Shown here: in pieces, positions 1 through 10,073 of the stretch
How positions within the stretch are numbered: position 1 is the first letter of the stretch
Layout: each line of letters begins with the position of its first letter
Assembly (NCBI RefSeq): GCF_000350225.1
Contig: NW_005179081.1
Coordinates: 95,460-159,459 of the forward strand
Direction: 5' to 3'
DNA: 64,000 nucleotides
From: Chondrus crispus
Taxonomy: Eukaryota > Rhodophyta > Florideophyceae > Gigartinales > Gigartinaceae
The notes under the pieces: generated by a model
Databases searched by the model: none
The model's input: the letters and a program-made list of their open reading frames with translations, nothing else
Told to the model about the DNA's origin: nothing
Made by a program: the position numbers and the translations under genes

Positions 1-124
1 GCGCGCCTCGCCGTCGTCGAGCTGCGCGCAGCGCCCGTCGCTGTCGCAGCGCGCGTACGTCCGTCCGACTTCGACCGCGCGCGCGACGCTCACGCCGTCG
101 GAGGTGCCGCCGCCGACGCCGAGC

Positions 125-1471
125 ATGGGCGCGTCCGCGCCGGCCGCGCCGTCGCCCGACGTCACGGCCGCCCTGTCGCCCGCGGACGAGTTGCGCGTCG
201 CCTCCGTGCGCACCCAGATGGAGTTCTGGTTCTCGGCCAGCAACCTCCGCCGCGACTGGTACCTCCGCAGGCAGATGGACCAGGACGGATGGCTCGACCC
301 CTCCGTCTTCCTCCTGTTCAACCGCATCAAGAACCTCAACGCAAGCCTGGCAGACATCATCCTCGCGTGCAAGTCCTCCGACGAGCTCGAGGTCAGCTCG
401 CCCGGCGCCGCGTCCTTCGGCGATGACGCCGGACAGACCCGCGTACGCCGCAGCCCGGATCTCCCGGATTTTAGGAACGATGACGACCGCGAGGTCGCGC
501 GCAGCTTCATTCTGCGCCGCATTCCTCAGGATAGCACCGTCGATTCCTTGTTGGAGCTGTTCAAGCCGCTAGGGCACGTCTCGTATGCCCGTATCTATCG
601 CAGTACAAACTTTCCGGACGGGCCCAGGGCCCTAGTTTGCTTCCCGGATCAGGAGTCTGCCGACGCCGCGTTTTTGAAGTTTACCTCCCGTAGGCCCCCG
701 GCGCTGGAGGGGATCCTCATGAAGAAGAGAGGCCAGAACCAGGGAGGGTTCAACCCCTCATCGCCCGACTTTTCCGTCAGACCGAATATGCTCATCTGTC
801 ACTTTACGGAGCTCTCGCCAGATCTCGACTGGAAGCGCTTGTATAAGACCCTGACCACTGTGTTCACGGAGCGGATAGGAGACGGGACCATGAGGTATTT
901 AATGTACGTGCCAAAGGCGGACGAATGCCACGTAACGTGCAATGATAATGGCGCCACTCGCGCCCTGCTCGCCGAATTGACGGAGACGGGCCTTGTCATT
1001 GAAGATTCTACTGCAAAGGTAAGGATCTTGGAGGATGAAGAAGAAGTCAAGAACTACTGGAAGATGGCTGCCGAGCATCGCGCCTCGCGCAACGCTACTC
1101 GCACGCGTGACTCCACAAGTTCCTCCTTTGAACCTATCGACAGGCGTCCGCCGGGTGTTATTGTCAAGATTGACGGCCTGCATGAGGAAATGACCTGGCG
1201 TGACCTCAAGCAGGATCTCAGCCGCCTAGGGAAGCTCGTCTACCTCAACCATGAACGGGGCTCTAATTCATGCTATGTCCGTTTTAGCACGGCCGAGGAG
1301 TCTAGTCGGGTGGTGGATGCCCTCTCGGGACCGGATGCCGAAACGATCTGCGGAACAGTTGTGCAGTCTTCGGTCGTGGCCGGCGAAGAGGAAACCGAGT
1401 ACTGGAATCGCGCCGAGGAGCTGCAACGGGACCGACGAAACAGTAGAGACAGTCCGCCTTACGAAAGCTAG
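125..1471 (+). CDS. La-related RNA-binding protein, LARP7-like, with two xRRM-type domains
   Basis: Probable nuclear RNA-binding protein of the La/LARP superfamily, whose members bind 3' ends of non-coding RNA. A La motif lies at about residues 22-90 (QMEFWFSASNL, then DGWLDPSVFL). A first RRM covers about 127-200 (FILRRIP). Two further RRM-like units at about 218-318 and 343-432 each end in an acidic run followed by Tyr-Trp (DEEEVKNYW and EEETEYW), the tail seen in RRM_3/xRRM domains of La and LARP7. I chose the first ATG at 125. The frame stays open to base 2 with no stop, so the true start may lie upstream of the window. The frame ends TAG and converges on the urea carboxylase gene. Family is confident; LARP7 orthology is inference. 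Confidence 0.8.
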   Translation: MGASAPAAPSPDVTAALSPADELRVASVRTQMEFWFSASNLRRDWYLRRQMDQDGWLDPSVFLLFNRIKNLNASLADIILACKSSDELEVSSPGAASFGDDAGQTRVRRSPDLPDFRNDDDREVARSFILRRIPQDSTVDSLLELFKPLGHVSYARIYRSTNFPDGPRALVCFPDQESADAAFLKFTSRRPPALEGILMKKRGQNQGGFNPSSPDFSVRPNMLICHFTELSPDLDWKRLYKTLTTVFTERIGDGTMRYLMYVPKADECHVTCNDNGATRALLAELTETGLVIEDSTAKVRILEDEEEVKNYWKMAAEHRASRNATRTRDSTSSSFEPIDRRPPGVIVKIDGLHEEMTWRDLKQDLSRLGKLVYLNHERGSNSCYVRFSTAEESSRVVDALSGPDAETICGTVVQSSVVAGEEETEYWNRAEELQRDRRNSRDSPPYES

Positions 1472-1820
1472 TCCGGGTAACCTACAAACTTCATCATGCC
1501 AGAGTGTCAATTATGCCCGACGACCGATGCTACTATTTCACGAAACCTACACTTGTTTTGTCTAGTCTGACCCTGATGTTCGCTTTTTTTGATGTGGAGG
1601 GAGAAAAGGGTCACTACGCACGCGTCCAGTTGGCAGCACGAACCACTAATTTTCAATTTGGCCTCAATCCTCAGGGGGCTAGCTCGCCTTTGTGCTTCTA
1701 TTCCCACCTCGTAAACTGTCGCTTTGAGCACACCGCCTCCCATTCTCCAAGAATTACAGAGTAGTCAAAGTTTTTACAGATGAAAAAAGAAGTTTGGTAG
1801 TACATGATGCAGTGCTACAG
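1472..1820. other. Convergent 3' intergenic region
   Basis: These 349 bases separate the 3' ends of two convergent genes. They probably hold both 3' UTRs. I see no additional gene, RNA or repeat in them. Confidence 0.5.
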
Positions 1821-4800
1821 CTAAGACTGCCATTTGCTCGCTACTTCGAGTAGCAAGCTTTCACGAAAAGCTGGTGCAATCACGCAGATCCCATGTGGAA
1901 TTTGCGAAGAATCCGATGGAGCTAGATGCAACGTCACTGCGCACAAATCCATCGCTGTAAACAGCCGAGAGAATTTGGACAACTTGCTGTTGGCTGTCTT
2001 GATATCTCGTGAGGCTTCCTCAACCGTGTAGCTCCCCGTCGCAACGGGAAGCACAGCTGCATCCACTGCGCTCCATATCCCTGCATCTGCCGTGCGCTTG
2101 TATTTTTCCAACTTCGCCAGGGCAGCCCCGAGAGCGGAAGCGGATATCTCGTCAATCGCGAGCACTCGATCAGAAACGGATGGTAAAACTGATTGTGGCG
2201 ACCTTCGCACAGTCTCCGCCAGACCGTTAAGACGTGTGTAATGTATTGGAGCTTCCTCTAGCAAAGAAGCTACGTTTGAGAACACAGACAAGTCCAAATC
2301 CTTTGTAACGTATCCAAGTCGTCTGATTATTTCGACAGCTTTCTCGTATGCTGGCGTGAAGTGCTCATCATCGACATATGCTTGCATAGCGGATGTCTCA
2401 CAGATGGCGAGCCGTGTACCACAGAAGCGAGATCTCGATAGCTCTCGCGATGAGGACGGAACCGGGCGCACTGCCGTCTGGGCCGTGTCTCTAGCTGAAA
2501 TACAAACTTCGAGAACACGCCGAATATCAAGAGCATTGTTAGCATAAATGCCAATGCAATCCGTTGCTTCACAGGAAATCTCGGATTCCGACAATGGCAA
2601 TAAACCTTCAGTTGTTTTAAGACCCATAACTCCGCAGAGAGCAGGAGCCAAAGTGGATGTTCCATTACGGTCGATTGCGATGGCAAACGAAGCAATTTGC
2701 TTCTTTACAGCCACTGCTGCTGGACCATTCCCACCAGTGACTAGTCCCTCGCAGACGGGATTCTGCAAAACCACGCCGGGAATCTCCAAGCCCGTGTTTC
2801 CCATGTTCAATTGATCCGTGTTTGTCTTTCCGACCAAAATTGCCCCGGCTGCACGCAGGGCATCAACAATAGGCGCGGACCTGACTGCTTTGTATCTGAT
2901 ATGAGGGCACAAGGCATGCGTTTCCATTCCCGCAACATCAATATCGTCAGCAACAACAAATGGGACCCCGTGGAGAGGTGTATGCTTTTGGGGCTTATCC
3001 TTTTCGAACTCTGATATGGCTGAATCGCAAGCAGATAACGAACTTATTACAGAAAAGACCCCCTGTGAGGCTCGTGCTTCCTGCAAGGCCTGTGTGATGA
3101 CTTGACTAGGAGTTGCAATGCCAAGTTTGTATAACCCCCTTAAGTGATCGATTCGAGAATCTCCCATAGCAGCATCCGAATTGGAGACCACAATGCAAAG
3201 CTCATGGTCAGGGGAGACGGAATCACCTTTTGATACAGACAACCACTGCACTGTTCCAGACACTGGCGCCTGTAGAGCGATCTCAACCTTCATGCTCTCC
3301 AACGAGAAAAGATGTTGTCCCTCCTTCACTTCGTCTCCGTCCTTGACATGGACAGCCCAAACTGTAGCTGCCATACTAGCGAGTACCGGAATGGAAAACG
3401 GAGGTCTCTTTCCTCTCTTCGAAGAGAGAGAGCTGCCATTGGTTTTGCCAGAAGTACCCTTCTTGTTTGTGGCATGCTCGGCGGCTGCATTGCTTTCACC
3501 TTCACCTGTAGCTTCCCAATGTCGGCGCTCCTCATCGTACGCGGACATTCTCTTATTTTCAAAGTCTGCGATACTTTCCTTGTTTGCTTCACAAAACAGG
3601 AGATGCGACTTGTAAGAGAAGGTTTCATGGCGAATATCTATCTTGTATTCTCCCTTCCTGTACATGGTTCGGAGTTTCTCCAACTCATCGTCTGCCACTG
3701 GAAAGAATTTCACACGATCAAAGAACCTCAATAACCAGGGGATGCTTTTTGGAGCTCCTCTGTTTTCTTCAGGAACGGATCCATAATTATCCCAGATTGG
3801 CAATGTGCGCCCAGTGAGCTGGTATCCGCCGGGGGAGTCCATTCCATATATACACATGTAGGCTCCCCCAATCCCGACAGCACCTTCTGGTGTGTATGTC
3901 CGTGCCGGATTATATTTAGACGTCACCATTCGATGACGAGGATCGACGGGAACTGCACAAGGTGCGCCCAGGTACACATCTCCCAGCCCAAGGACCATGT
4001 ATTCGGCTGTCGTCATGATACTCTTGACATCATTAACAGACTTTAGTCCATTGATGCGGCGAACAAACTCGACGTTGGACGGCATATACGGGGCTCCAGG
4101 GCGTACCGAGTGCATGTATTTCTCCTGTGCCTCGAGGGTCCATCTATCGTTGAATGCAAGAGGCAAATTTATAACTCGCGATGGGACGGAAGCATCTTCA
4201 ATAGAACCTAGAACACCCTTCTCAAGTTCGTTGAAGATTGAAACAAGCTCGTGAACATGTATCTTCCTGCGGTCGTATCGCACAAGCAAGGAGCGAACGC
4301 CTGGGCACATTTCTCGGATGAAAGATCTCGACTTAAGCTCTTCCATCAACATGTGAACGCGGAGTCTATAAGCAAGGTCTAAATCGATGTCACCATACTC
4401 AATCAAGACGTGTTCGTCTCCGGACATACGATAAGAAACTTTGATTTCAGCATGATCACCCTTTGCTGGGTCAAGCACTGCAAGCACGGCTGGGACTTGT
4501 TTTGGAGAGGTATTGGTGATCCACCATGGATTCCATCGGTCAGCGATAGCATAGAGCACTTCGAGATCGTTTGAACGGACAGCTTCCCATGCTGCCGCAG
4601 TCTCCGAAAAAGCCGTGCTGGCATCATTGTAGTCGACCTGCTGGAATCTTATCTTCTCTCCTGGTGTTGCCTGTGCGACCTTCCAAAGATCTGCTGTCGC
4701 CACGGTGATGGGGCAAACGAAACCACCGAGTGAAGGCCCGTCAAGCATGAGCACAATTGGGGTATTGCCACTGAAGTTGACAGCCCCCGGAGCGTAAGTG

Positions 4801-7085
4801 TAGTCATGCAAGTTGGAGGGATGCAATCCAGCAGAACCACCGTCAGGCCTAGTCCATTTCGGGGCAGGTCCGATTAGTCGGGCACCTAGCCTGTTGGTAG
4901 CATGATGCACAGTGTACGAGCTGGTCCAAATGTCTTGAAGGGTTTGATCCTGAAGGAAATCCGGTGAAGCATGAGGCCCATTCAATGCTGCGACGACCCA
5001 CTGCTCTTGGTCATATGAAGGAATGAATGCCTGAGGCAGAGGGTAGTCTATGGGCCAGCGGAAGCAAAGGCCATTTTTTTCGGCTTCATCAAGGGAGCCG
5101 AGCGAGGAATCGGCGATGGGAAGGAAATCTCCTGTCTGAAGAAACGAACCCGTCAAACCACCAAACCCTCCAGTGGGAAAAGTCGACTTACTGCCGAGAT
5201 ATTCTGGCACCGCAAAGCCGCCCCTGACAGCGATATACGCGATCTTACCGCCCAATGGGCGTGTTTCACCGTCCCAGTCTTCCTCCTCTCCACGGCGCGC
5301 AACTGCGCTCCCGCAGTAAAGCACAGAACCCTTCTTCACAATAAATGGCGTCCAAAACTGCACCGGCTTACCGTCGTCCAGTTCGGCCCCAAAGTGTCCG
5401 CCTGCCAAGGCAACAACCGCCGTTGTATGAAACACGAGACTTGGTCCCCTCATCGTCATCTCGAGAGCGCAAGCATCTGGGCCATTTCCGACAAGCGCAT
5501 TGGCCATCCCCATCGCATACGCATCCATCGGCCCTGACGGACTTACTCCAATGTTCCAATACCCTACCCGACCCGGGTAATCTTGAAGTGAGGATTGGAG
5601 ACCAGGTGCAACTACTTCTATTGAATTGGTCTTCGGAGTAAACGTGTTAAGCAGTCCAGTGGTGTACTTGCCTCGCAAGAAATTAGGATGATCAGTCGTC
5701 TGCAAAAGCAGCTCAACGTTGCTGGGTACTCCTCTCACAATCGTCTTCTTCAGAGCCTTTTTAAGCTCAACAATAGCAAGCGGTCGCGTCCGACCCCATG
5801 CCAATACCTTACCTAAGAGAGGGTCATAGTGTCCAGGTACCACGGTCCCTACTTGCGCCCAACCGTCCACTCGCACTTTGCAACCATTGGATTCGCCATT
5901 CTTTTCCTCTGGCCATTCCATGGCAGAGAGTGTGCCTGGACAAGGAACGTAATCTTTGGCAGGGTTTTCCGCATAGATACGTGCCTCAATAGCAACACCG
6001 GACTCTCTGAATTTGACAGCACCTCCCTCTAGAACATCGATACCGCCAGCTTGAGACAGCATCCATTGGACGATATCTATACCGCTTACGAGCTCGGTGA
6101 CCCCATGTTCAACTTGCAATCGAGTGTTGACCTCCAGGAAAAACCATTCATTTGTAGATACATCCAAGATAAATTCGACAGTTCCAGCGGAGAGATAGTT
6201 GTGCTTTCCACAAAGCCTTTCTGCTGCTCTCCGGAGAGTGTTTCGCAGTTCCCCTCCCATGTTGGGTGCATTTCCTTCTTCAATGACTTTTTGTCGTCTT
6301 CTCTGAACAGAGCAATCTCTATCGCCAATTGCGATGCAAGTACCGTTGCCATCACCAAATACCTGCACTTCGATATGTCTCGCCCGTTCAACGTATCGCT
6401 CTAAGTAGACGTCGCTGTTCCCAAAAAGAGATTTCGCCTGGGCCACTACCGAATCGTATGCTCTCCGCAGGCCATCAACACTACGAACAATGGCCTGTCC
6501 CATACCACCACCTCCCGCAGACGCTTTGAGCAGAGCTGGAAAGCCCACCAATGTTGATTGTTCAACGGCATGCTCGATATCTGTCAAAACTGGACTCCCG
6601 GGGACAGTTGGCACATTTGCTTCGATGGAAGCCTGGCGAGCGGCATGCTTCAAGCCGAAGAGCTGAAGCGTTTCAGGTCGTGGACCGACCCATTTGATAC
6701 CACTTCTCTCAAAAGCGGCAGCAGCTTCTGGGTCTTCAGAGATGAAACCGTAGCCCGGTAAGACAGCATCTGCGGATGCGGCTTTGGCTGCTGCGAGAAG
6801 AGCTGGGACGGAAATGTAGGCAGAAGGATCATTACCAAGGGAGTGAGTGGAGTCAGCTCCGAGTAGATGCGGTGACGCGGCATCGTCGGCAACGAAGACG
6901 GCTGCAGCTCGAAGATTGAGGAGGTGGCAAGCTTTGATAAGACGAATGGCGACCTCTCCACGATTAGCGATGAGTACGGTTGAAAATGGGAGGGAGGGGA
7001 GGGACTTTGTCTGAGTAGAAGTCGGGGAAGCTACTCGGGGATCGGTACGTGTGACGAAATGCGAGGGTGCTGTGCCACGCGGCAT
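1821..7085 (-). CDS. Urea carboxylase with C-terminal degenerate amidase (allophanate hydrolase-like) domain
   Basis: Biotin enzyme expected to carboxylate urea to allophanate using ATP and bicarbonate. The order along 1,754 residues is: biotin carboxylase 34-480 (IANRGE, Gly loop KASAGGGGMG at 187, EVNTRLQVEHG at 318); KipA-like domain about 488-800; KipI-like domain about 880-1090; a Lys/Ser-rich linker 1195-1228; biotinyl domain 1230-1300 with ESMK and biotin Lys 1266; and an amidase-signature domain 1310-1754. Fungal urea amidolyase has allophanate hydrolase first, so this order is reversed. The amidase domain lacks the Ser-cisSer-Lys triad: Lys position is Ala 1379, the Gly-Gly-Ser-Ser loop is GGNGPA (1451-1456), and the nucleophile position is Thr 1476. 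The extra C-terminal domain of allophanate hydrolases is also absent. ATG at 7085 is a true ATG and the whole gene is one exon. Urea carboxylase is confident; amidase inactivity is inferred. Confidence 0.93.
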   Translation of the reverse strand: MPRGTAPSHFVTRTDPRVASPTSTQTKSLPSLPFSTVLIANRGEVAIRLIKACHLLNLRAAAVFVADDAASPHLLGADSTHSLGNDPSAYISVPALLAAAKAASADAVLPGYGFISEDPEAAAAFERSGIKWVGPRPETLQLFGLKHAARQASIEANVPTVPGSPVLTDIEHAVEQSTLVGFPALLKASAGGGGMGQAIVRSVDGLRRAYDSVVAQAKSLFGNSDVYLERYVERARHIEVQVFGDGNGTCIAIGDRDCSVQRRRQKVIEEGNAPNMGGELRNTLRRAAERLCGKHNYLSAGTVEFILDVSTNEWFFLEVNTRLQVEHGVTELVSGIDIVQWMLSQAGGIDVLEGGAVKFRESGVAIEARIYAENPAKDYVPCPGTLSAMEWPEEKNGESNGCKVRVDGWAQVGTVVPGHYDPLLGKVLAWGRTRPLAIVELKKALKKTIVRGVPSNVELLLQTTDHPNFLRGKYTTGLLNTFTPKTNSIEVVAPGLQSSLQDYPGRVGYWNIGVSPSGPMDAYAMGMANALVGNGPDACALEMTMRGPSLVFHTTAVVALAGGHFGAELDDGKPVQFWTPFIVKKGSVLYCGSAVARRGEEEDWDGETRPLGGKIAYIAVRGGFAVPEYLGSKSTFPTGGFGGLTGSFLQTGDFLPIADSSLGSLDEAEKNGLCFRWPIDYPLPQAFIPSYDQEQWVVAALNGPHASPDFLQDQTLQDIWTSSYTVHHATNRLGARLIGPAPKWTRPDGGSAGLHPSNLHDYTYAPGAVNFSGNTPIVLMLDGPSLGGFVCPITVATADLWKVAQATPGEKIRFQQVDYNDASTAFSETAAAWEAVRSNDLEVLYAIADRWNPWWITNTSPKQVPAVLAVLDPAKGDHAEIKVSYRMSGDEHVLIEYGDIDLDLAYRLRVHMLMEELKSRSFIREMCPGVRSLLVRYDRRKIHVHELVSIFNELEKGVLGSIEDASVPSRVINLPLAFNDRWTLEAQEKYMHSVRPGAPYMPSNVEFVRRINGLKSVNDVKSIMTTAEYMVLGLGDVYLGAPCAVPVDPRHRMVTSKYNPARTYTPEGAVGIGGAYMCIYGMDSPGGYQLTGRTLPIWDNYGSVPEENRGAPKSIPWLLRFFDRVKFFPVADDELEKLRTMYRKGEYKIDIRHETFSYKSHLLFCEANKESIADFENKRMSAYDEERRHWEATGEGESNAAAEHATNKKGTSGKTNGSSLSSKRGKRPPFSIPVLASMAATVWAVHVKDGDEVKEGQHLFSLESMKVEIALQAPVSGTVQWLSVSKGDSVSPDHELCIVVSNSDAAMGDSRIDHLRGLYKLGIATPSQVITQALQEARASQGVFSVISSLSACDSAISEFEKDKPQKHTPLHGVPFVVADDIDVAGMETHALCPHIRYKAVRSAPIVDALRAAGAILVGKTNTDQLNMGNTGLEIPGVVLQNPVCEGLVTGGNGPAAVAVKKQIASFAIAIDRNGTSTLAPALCGVMGLKTTEGLLPLSESEISCEATDCIGIYANNALDIRRVLEVCISARDTAQTAVRPVPSSSRELSRSRFCGTRLAICETSAMQAYVDDEHFTPAYEKAVEIIRRLGYVTKDLDLSVFSNVASLLEEAPIHYTRLNGLAETVRRSPQSVLPSVSDRVLAIDEISASALGAALAKLEKYKRTADAGIWSAVDAAVLPVATGSYTVEEASRDIKTANSKLSKFSRLFTAMDLCAVTLHLAPSDSSQIPHGICVIAPAFRESLLLEVASKWQS

Positions 7086-9935
7086 GGCTGGTGCGGAATG
7101 GTACGTCAGGCTTTGGGTACGAGACGGGCATGCAAGATGGGGATATATGTAGGACAGACAGGCTATAGTGTATGTAGAGGGGGAGGGCCTATGTGCTGAA
7201 GGAGGAGGTGGGCCCGTGTTTTACATTCAATGTGAGTTTCTGTTGGTAGCGTGAGCATAGACAGAAACCGTTAAGAGTAGTGAAATACTGTACAAGAAAG
7301 GGGTTGAGGTTGCGAGATGCATGTTGTTCTGAATCTGAATGCGAGATGGTGAGAGAATGTTGGACAGGGCATTTTTGTGGGGTTGTGAGCGACGGGTTGC
7401 AAACAAGTTGTGCAAGCAAGTCGTGCAAGCAAGGCGACGGCGGGAGAAGGCGGCAGAGGGGGTTTAGGGTGTATATGTATGTTATTTGGGGGGGGCGGGG
7501 TCGGGGCTCGAGGGAGGGCTTGCAGACTTCCACAGGGTCCAAAGTGTTGGTCCGTGACAATGTCCAGGCACCTTTCACGATGTAGGAGGAAACGTAGCAG
7601 TGATGAAAGTGGGTTGAGAGGGGTAGGAGAAGGGGAATGCATCGAGTGGGAGGGCTGCGCAAGTGGATAATTTGTCTGGGCCCGATGGCGTTACGACTTG
7701 GTCGAGGGGCGCCTTTTCATTGGCCCATGGCGGTGTAACAATGCATGTGACGGATGGTGACTCAGGGTGTTCTGTAAGGAATCTTGTCGCATTGCTTGGC
7801 CTGCCTTGAGATGGACAACATGCACGATGGGCATTACCTCTCTCGGGTCAAGTACCGACTTGACGCACGCCTCTCGCTCCCCAACATTGTGGGGGATTGC
7901 AGCCCCGCGTCGTATGCTCTGCATTGCGCATGAGTAAGGTTTAGTTCACCGAAAAATTCCCTCTCTGTGCTGGCCTCCAATGGACCACACACGTTGCTAC
8001 GCACATACACATCTACATCAGAAAAAAAAAATTCCGGGCGTTCCCCTCTCGCGACTGGCAACTAACTAGACGGACGGTATATACTTTTCCTCGACTCCCC
8101 AACCAGGTCGCCGCACCTGAGCACCGGAATGTGCATTGTGCAGAAACATGCCAATAAATATAACATCCTCCCACATACCAACACCTGCCGCTTCACCATC
8201 GACCGTTCCTCGCGCAGCATTCATCTACTGCCTACATTTATGAGTACAATACTTTACGCATATATTTTCGATCAATATGCCCCTCCAGTTCCGGAAGTCT
8301 GCCGCTATCCTTCACCAATACCACACCCTCATTGGCTCAGCCTGAACATCCTGCGGCATCAGGTTGCGAGCTCGCAGTACGCTATCCTGCCTCGCGATCG
8401 TCAAGGCCCCACGCAGACAAAAAGAAGGGCACCCGCTCTCCGTCCAAACAGCAAAAAGACGTTTCTTGTACGGATTCAATGCCTGTCTGCCTTCCAGTGC
8501 CGTCAAGCCCTAGGCTCACCATACTTTTTTCAGCGTTTTCGGGAAGACTCATTGAACGCTGCGGAATTGTATAAAGTGTCGCACAAAATATCGTACGAAG
8601 GCACCGTCTATAGCATTGTCAAAAGGATTCCATTCAATTCAAACCCCCATTCCAAACTGCCTCGTCACGATACACTGCCATCTAAAGATCACTGTTCCTT
8701 CCTTCGTGACGATGCCAACATGTAGATCACGGAACAACTCCTTCGTCTGAAAATAGTTTCTTCTTCAACTATGCTACGAAGTGAATCCAACAGCGCTGTG
8801 CCTGAATTAAACACTGTTCTGCACGAGACATCACCAGGAACGATAGAGTCATATCCTCCAAGCATGTTAGAAAACCTTCGCCAGACAGCGGCCAGCGGCC
8901 GGTAAATAAATTTGAATGGTAAAAGAATATGAAAAATAAGAATCACACATCGAAGCTGAGGCGCCACGAATGGCCGGCTGACCAGTACAATTTGCTTCAT
9001 TAATAATGAAAACCTACCTTATTGAAATGAGATATGGTATGAGGCAGGGCACAGGTACTGTGAGTAAGGCAGGCTACAGTGTGTAGCGTAAGGGCGTCCT
9101 CACAACTCTACATGTGGATTTCCAGTACACTGCAGACTCTAGTCCTGAAGTTCTTAAAAGGCATATTCAAAGCTGTATCAACTGCGATTAATTAAATTAA
9201 ATTGATCAAGTCTTGAAAAGCAACAGATGGCAGGATATTGTATGTCCTCACGCAAGTACTATTTTGCTATTTCCGGAGACCTCCACTGCCAGGCACAACG
9301 TGTGAAGTCCAAACTCCGAGATGGCGCTTACTGTGAAAATGTCCTGCGCATATGCTTGAGCCGAGAGAACAAATTCTGCGACACCCATTGTTAGAGCGTA
9401 CGCAGGAGGAGCTTGCTTCTATTTATTAGTGTTACTAGGTTAGACAAAGCAGTATATAATGGAGATACCAAAGCACCTAGTAGTGTGCAGGCTTGTAAAG
9501 GGGTAGATTTGAACATTATTGTCGACAGAACCCCTCTCAGGAACAGCGCTCCACCTGCCCGAAGGTTCCGCAGGGTTCCACAAGTCGGACGCAGGCTTCT
9601 CTCGGCATCAATAAACTTTTTAAATTTATTTGCTTTATTTTTTCACGGGACGAAAGCCCACACATGCAACTGTTTTTCCTCGCGAGATGCCGATGCTTGA
9701 AAACAAGTCGAGGACTGGTGGCGTTCCTGGAGGTCGACGTCAGCCTCACTAAATCAATCTGAACTGCAGCTCAGACTCAGGTGCCTTGAATGTTAATGCT
9801 GGACACTGTGACAGGCTGCTGACTGGGCGAAGGGTTTCGGCATCTGCCTTGTTATGGGTTGTGTAAGCATGTGCTGGATCGAAGGCCATGTTGAGAAGAG
9901 CTTGCGTCGTCTCTGTTTCGCGAGGAGAGCGGACC
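7086..9935. other. Upstream/intergenic region, no supported gene
   Basis: On the urea carboxylase strand, 7,140-7,680 is strongly pyrimidine-rich and probably forms the promoter and leader. Short overlapping frames there look like composition artefacts. A 198-codon plus-strand frame at 8129-8725 matches no family I know, has no clear compositional signature, and is probably chance. The rest is AT-rich with no recognisable RNA gene or repeat. Confidence 0.4.
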
Positions 9936-10073
9936 TGCAAAACGATTGGGGCGGATCATCCACCGACATGGCGAGAGCGGACGCGAAGCGTTGCAGGCGG
10001 TGGCAATGTGTCGCGCAAGGCCTCTCGTCCGCTCGCGCCATGTGGGTCGTTGATCCGCCCCAATCGTTTTGCA
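9936..10073. repeat. Near-perfect inverted repeat (48-bp arms, 42-bp loop)
   Basis: The left arm 9936-9983 (starting TGCAAAACGATTGGGGC) and the right arm 10026-10073 are reverse complements with about four mismatches in 48 positions, around a 42-nt loop at 9984-10025. A transcript would fold into a long hairpin. It could be a small foldback transposon or a small-RNA precursor. No flanking target duplication is obvious. The pairing is directly visible; function is unknown. Confidence 0.8.

Noticed and set aside
7189..7662. Overlapping minus-strand frames upstream of urea carboxylase
   Set aside because: They arise from a pyrimidine-rich leader; the products are Pro/Ser/Leu runs without any domain.
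8129..8725. 198-codon plus-strand frame
   Set aside because: No domain, no repeat or bias typical of coding, and an AT-rich start; it is probably chance.
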